Below, in pieces: positions 62,261-64,000 of a stretch of DNA of 64,000 nt. This stretch comes from an uncultured Pseudovibrio sp. (GTDB lineage Bacteria; Pseudomonadota; Alphaproteobacteria; Rhizobiales; Stappiaceae), in NCBI GenBank assembly GCA_947496145.1, contig CANMBS010000004.1, forward strand, positions 1 through 64,000, given 5' to 3'. Below the pieces are notes generated by a model. That model was not told the DNA's origin, did no database searches, and was given only the letters and a program-made list of their open reading frames with translations. The translations under genes were made by a program, and so were the position numbers. Positions within the stretch are counted from its first letter, which is position 1. Each line of letters opens with the position of its first letter.

Positions 62261-64000
62261 ATGACCCAGACCCGCAATTTTGCACTGTTTCGCTCCAAAT
62301 CTTTGATTTTAAAGAGCCATGGTCCTGTGAGTCGTCCTCTGTCCGGTAAAAGTCTGCCTCTCAGAAAGTATCTCGTTGCATCCGCGCTCACGCTGGCGTT
62401 GATGGGCGCACCTCTTTTGCCCACGACCCACGCAAACGCAAATTCACAGTCCCTGCCCGTCGCAAGCTCATTATCAGGCAGTTACCTTTCAGGCAGAAGC
62501 GCCCTCCTTTCGCAGGATATAGCCGCAGCTTCCAACTACTTCACATCAGCTTTGCGGCGCGATCCTGAAAACTTTTATCTTCTTGATCGTGCCTTCGTCA
62601 CGTCGCTGGCCAACGGCGATGTACAGCAGGCTCTGCCTTTAGCTGAGCGCATTCTGGAACAGGACAGCGAGCACTTTCTCGCCCAGCTTGCAGTGATCAC
62701 ACAGCACGTGAAGCAAGGTGGTTTTTCACCCCAGCTACCAGAAGCTGCCACGCAAAATGTAAACCCGCTATCACGCCTCACATTCGCCCTTGTCTCCGCC
62801 TGGGAAATGGCCGGTCAGGGCAAAACCGATGAGGCAATAAAAGACCTCACCAGCACAACAGGTGCCAAGTGGTTTGAGTTGTTCGTCAATTTCAACGCCG
62901 GCCTTCTGGCAGAATATGCGAATGATACCCGTCAGGCAGCTGACTTTTACAAGCAAGCCTACGAGATTGACCGCGGCGCATTGCGCAATGCACTGTCTTA
63001 CGCCCGCATGCTGGCCGCTTCCGGTCGCCAGAAAGAAGCACTCGACATCATCTCCGAGTATGAGCAGCTCATCCCGGAACATCCGCTCCTCCTCTCCCTG
63101 CGCCAGAAGATCGAAGCCGGAGAAGTGATTGAATCAGCCGCCGCAACCCCTGCTCAGGGGCTGGCGGCAGCCCTGCACGGCCTTGGCATTGCTGTAAGCA
63201 AGGAAGGCGAAGAGCTTTCGGCAAATTACCAGCAACTCGCACTTTATCTTGACCCGCAAAATGACAGCGCACTCATCGGTCTGGCCTCACTGTTTGAGCA
63301 GCTTGGCGACAACAAGCGCTCCATTGAGTACCTCAGCAAGGTTGCAGATACCTCACCAATGAAGCGTGAGGCAGAGATCCAGATTGCCTTGCATTACAAC
63401 ATTCTCGACAACCTGGAGGAAGCACGCGCTCATCTGGAAAAGCTGGTTGAAACCGACCCGACAGATCTGGAAGCCATTACTTCTTTAGGCAACGTTCTGC
63501 GCGGGCATTCGCTCTTTGAAGAAGCCGAGACCTCTTACAATCAGGGCCTCAGCTCCCTAAGCAAAATACAGCCAAATCACTGGACCATTTTGTACTTCCG
63601 TGGCATCACCCGCGAGCGTCAGAACAAATGGGAGGCCGCTGAAGACGATTTCCGCGAAGCGCTTACCCTGAAGCCAGAACAGCCAATGATCCTCAATTAT
63701 CTGGGCTATTCGCTGGTTGATCGCGGCCTGAAACTGGACGAAGCGCAAAAAATGATCGAACGCGCCGTGCGCCTGCGCCCGACAGACGGCTACATCGTCG
63801 ACAGCCTCGGCTGGGTGTATTACCGTCTCGGTCACTATGAAGAAGCCGTAGAGAAACTGGAGCGTGCTGTCGCTCTGCGTCCTCATGACCCTATTATTAA
63901 CGACCATCTGGGCGACGCCTACTGGCAAGTGGGACGCAAGCTGGAAGCCCGTTACAAATGGAACCATGCCCGCGACCTTAAACCAGAACCCAAGGACCTT
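62261..64000 (+). CDS. TPR-repeat protein, 5' part (runs off the window)
   Basis: An open frame from ATG 62261 (GAGAG upstream) continues through the last base, giving 580 codons without a stop. An N-terminal signal or membrane segment lies at about residues 39-62 (LVASALTLALMGAPLLPTTHA). Helical tetratricopeptide repeats follow, clearest at the C-terminal end: YLGYSLVDRGLKLDEAQKMI, then DSLGWVYYRLGHYEEAVEKL, then DHLGDAYWQVGRKLEARYKW. Likely an envelope-facing scaffold; function not assigned. The C-terminus is missing from the window. Confidence 0.88.
   Translation, partial: MTQTRNFALFRSKSLILKSHGPVSRPLSGKSLPLRKYLVASALTLALMGAPLLPTTHANANSQSLPVASSLSGSYLSGRSALLSQDIAAASNYFTSALRRDPENFYLLDRAFVTSLANGDVQQALPLAERILEQDSEHFLAQLAVITQHVKQGGFSPQLPEAATQNVNPLSRLTFALVSAWEMAGQGKTDEAIKDLTSTTGAKWFELFVNFNAGLLAEYANDTRQAADFYKQAYEIDRGALRNALSYARMLAASGRQKEALDIISEYEQLIPEHPLLLSLRQKIEAGEVIESAAATPAQGLAAALHGLGIAVSKEGEELSANYQQLALYLDPQNDSALIGLASLFEQLGDNKRSIEYLSKVADTSPMKREAEIQIALHYNILDNLEEARAHLEKLVETDPTDLEAITSLGNVLRGHSLFEEAETSYNQGLSSLSKIQPNHWTILYFRGITRERQNKWEAAEDDFREALTLKPEQPMILNYLGYSLVDRGLKLDEAQKMIERAVRLRPTDGYIVDSLGWVYYRLGHYEEAVEKLERAVALRPHDPIINDHLGDAYWQVGRKLEARYKWNHARDLKPEPKDL

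Noticed and set aside
1-64000. CRISPR array, insertion sequence or prophage
   Set aside because: No regularly spaced repeats, transposase, integrase, terminase or capsid-like product was seen anywhere in the window.

Overview
The window is chromosomal DNA of an alphaproteobacterium, most likely a marine member of the Hyphomicrobiales/Stappiaceae close to Pseudovibrio. This is inferred from moderate GC with AT-rich spacers, DUF2336, DUF3126, PilZ, BTLCP and zf-CHCC proteins typical of the class, a RIME-like palindromic element, and several transporters of sodium-driven families. No rRNA, CRISPR array, insertion sequence, integrase or prophage gene was found. Three tRNA genes are present: Thr(TGT), Tyr(GTA) and Leu(TAA).

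Region 1-5.5 kb is the least ordinary part. A 75-residue RTX-repeat protein and tRNA-Thr are followed by five genes I cannot name. Two are single-span membrane proteins (1297-2244 and 2442-2861) that share a 17-19 bp motif upstream of their starts. Two are small helical proteins. The fifth is a protein with an 18-bp tandem repeat in its low-complexity linker. Two spacers here contain long-range inverted repeats that look like structured RNA. Region 5.5-9.1 kb has two neurotransmitter:sodium symporter-family transporters separated by a 42-residue gene, two strong hairpins and a 109-bp palindromic element that supplies the stop codon of the second transporter.

Region 9.2-28.2 kb is mixed housekeeping. 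It holds a small secreted Cys-rich protein, an HxlR regulator with nitronate monooxygenase, an OmpW porin, AnmK (cell-wall recycling), NAD kinase, an Hpt phosphotransfer protein, a DUF2336 protein, a lytic transglycosylase, a flavin-reductase/nitroreductase pair, a secreted three-repeat protein, ThrS, a GT4 glycosyltransferase, an ASCH protein, two small secreted proteins, and the operon of an IscU-like scaffold with YidD. Region 28.2-46.4 kb holds FolE (with a candidate three-way-junction leader RNA), HisI, a patatin, a CBS protein, a rhomboid, PAS, double PilZ and BTLCP proteins (a c-di-GMP/adhesion flavour), a gamma carbonic anhydrase, CysE, a translationally coupled pair of alpha/beta hydrolases, a zf-CHCC protein, an FAD monooxygenase, a CinA-like protein, Gpt, SfsA and two TrkH potassium transporters.

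Region 46.4-64 kb holds a DUF3360 membrane protein, an OFA-family MFS antiporter, a LysR regulator, a YafK-like L,D-transpeptidase, a 50-residue secreted CH-rich protein, Map, RadC, a CHASE-like/GGDEF/EAL protein with a variant SGDEF signature, the overlapping ppdK-meaB pair, and the first 580 codons of a TPR protein that runs off the window.

Most genes are ordinary. The observations I rate highest are the folE leader, the RIME-like element forming a stop codon, the 50-residue CH-rich gene, the nested inverted repeats at 1090-1230 and 3519-3680, and the shared motif ahead of the two unknown membrane proteins. All structural calls were made by eye.
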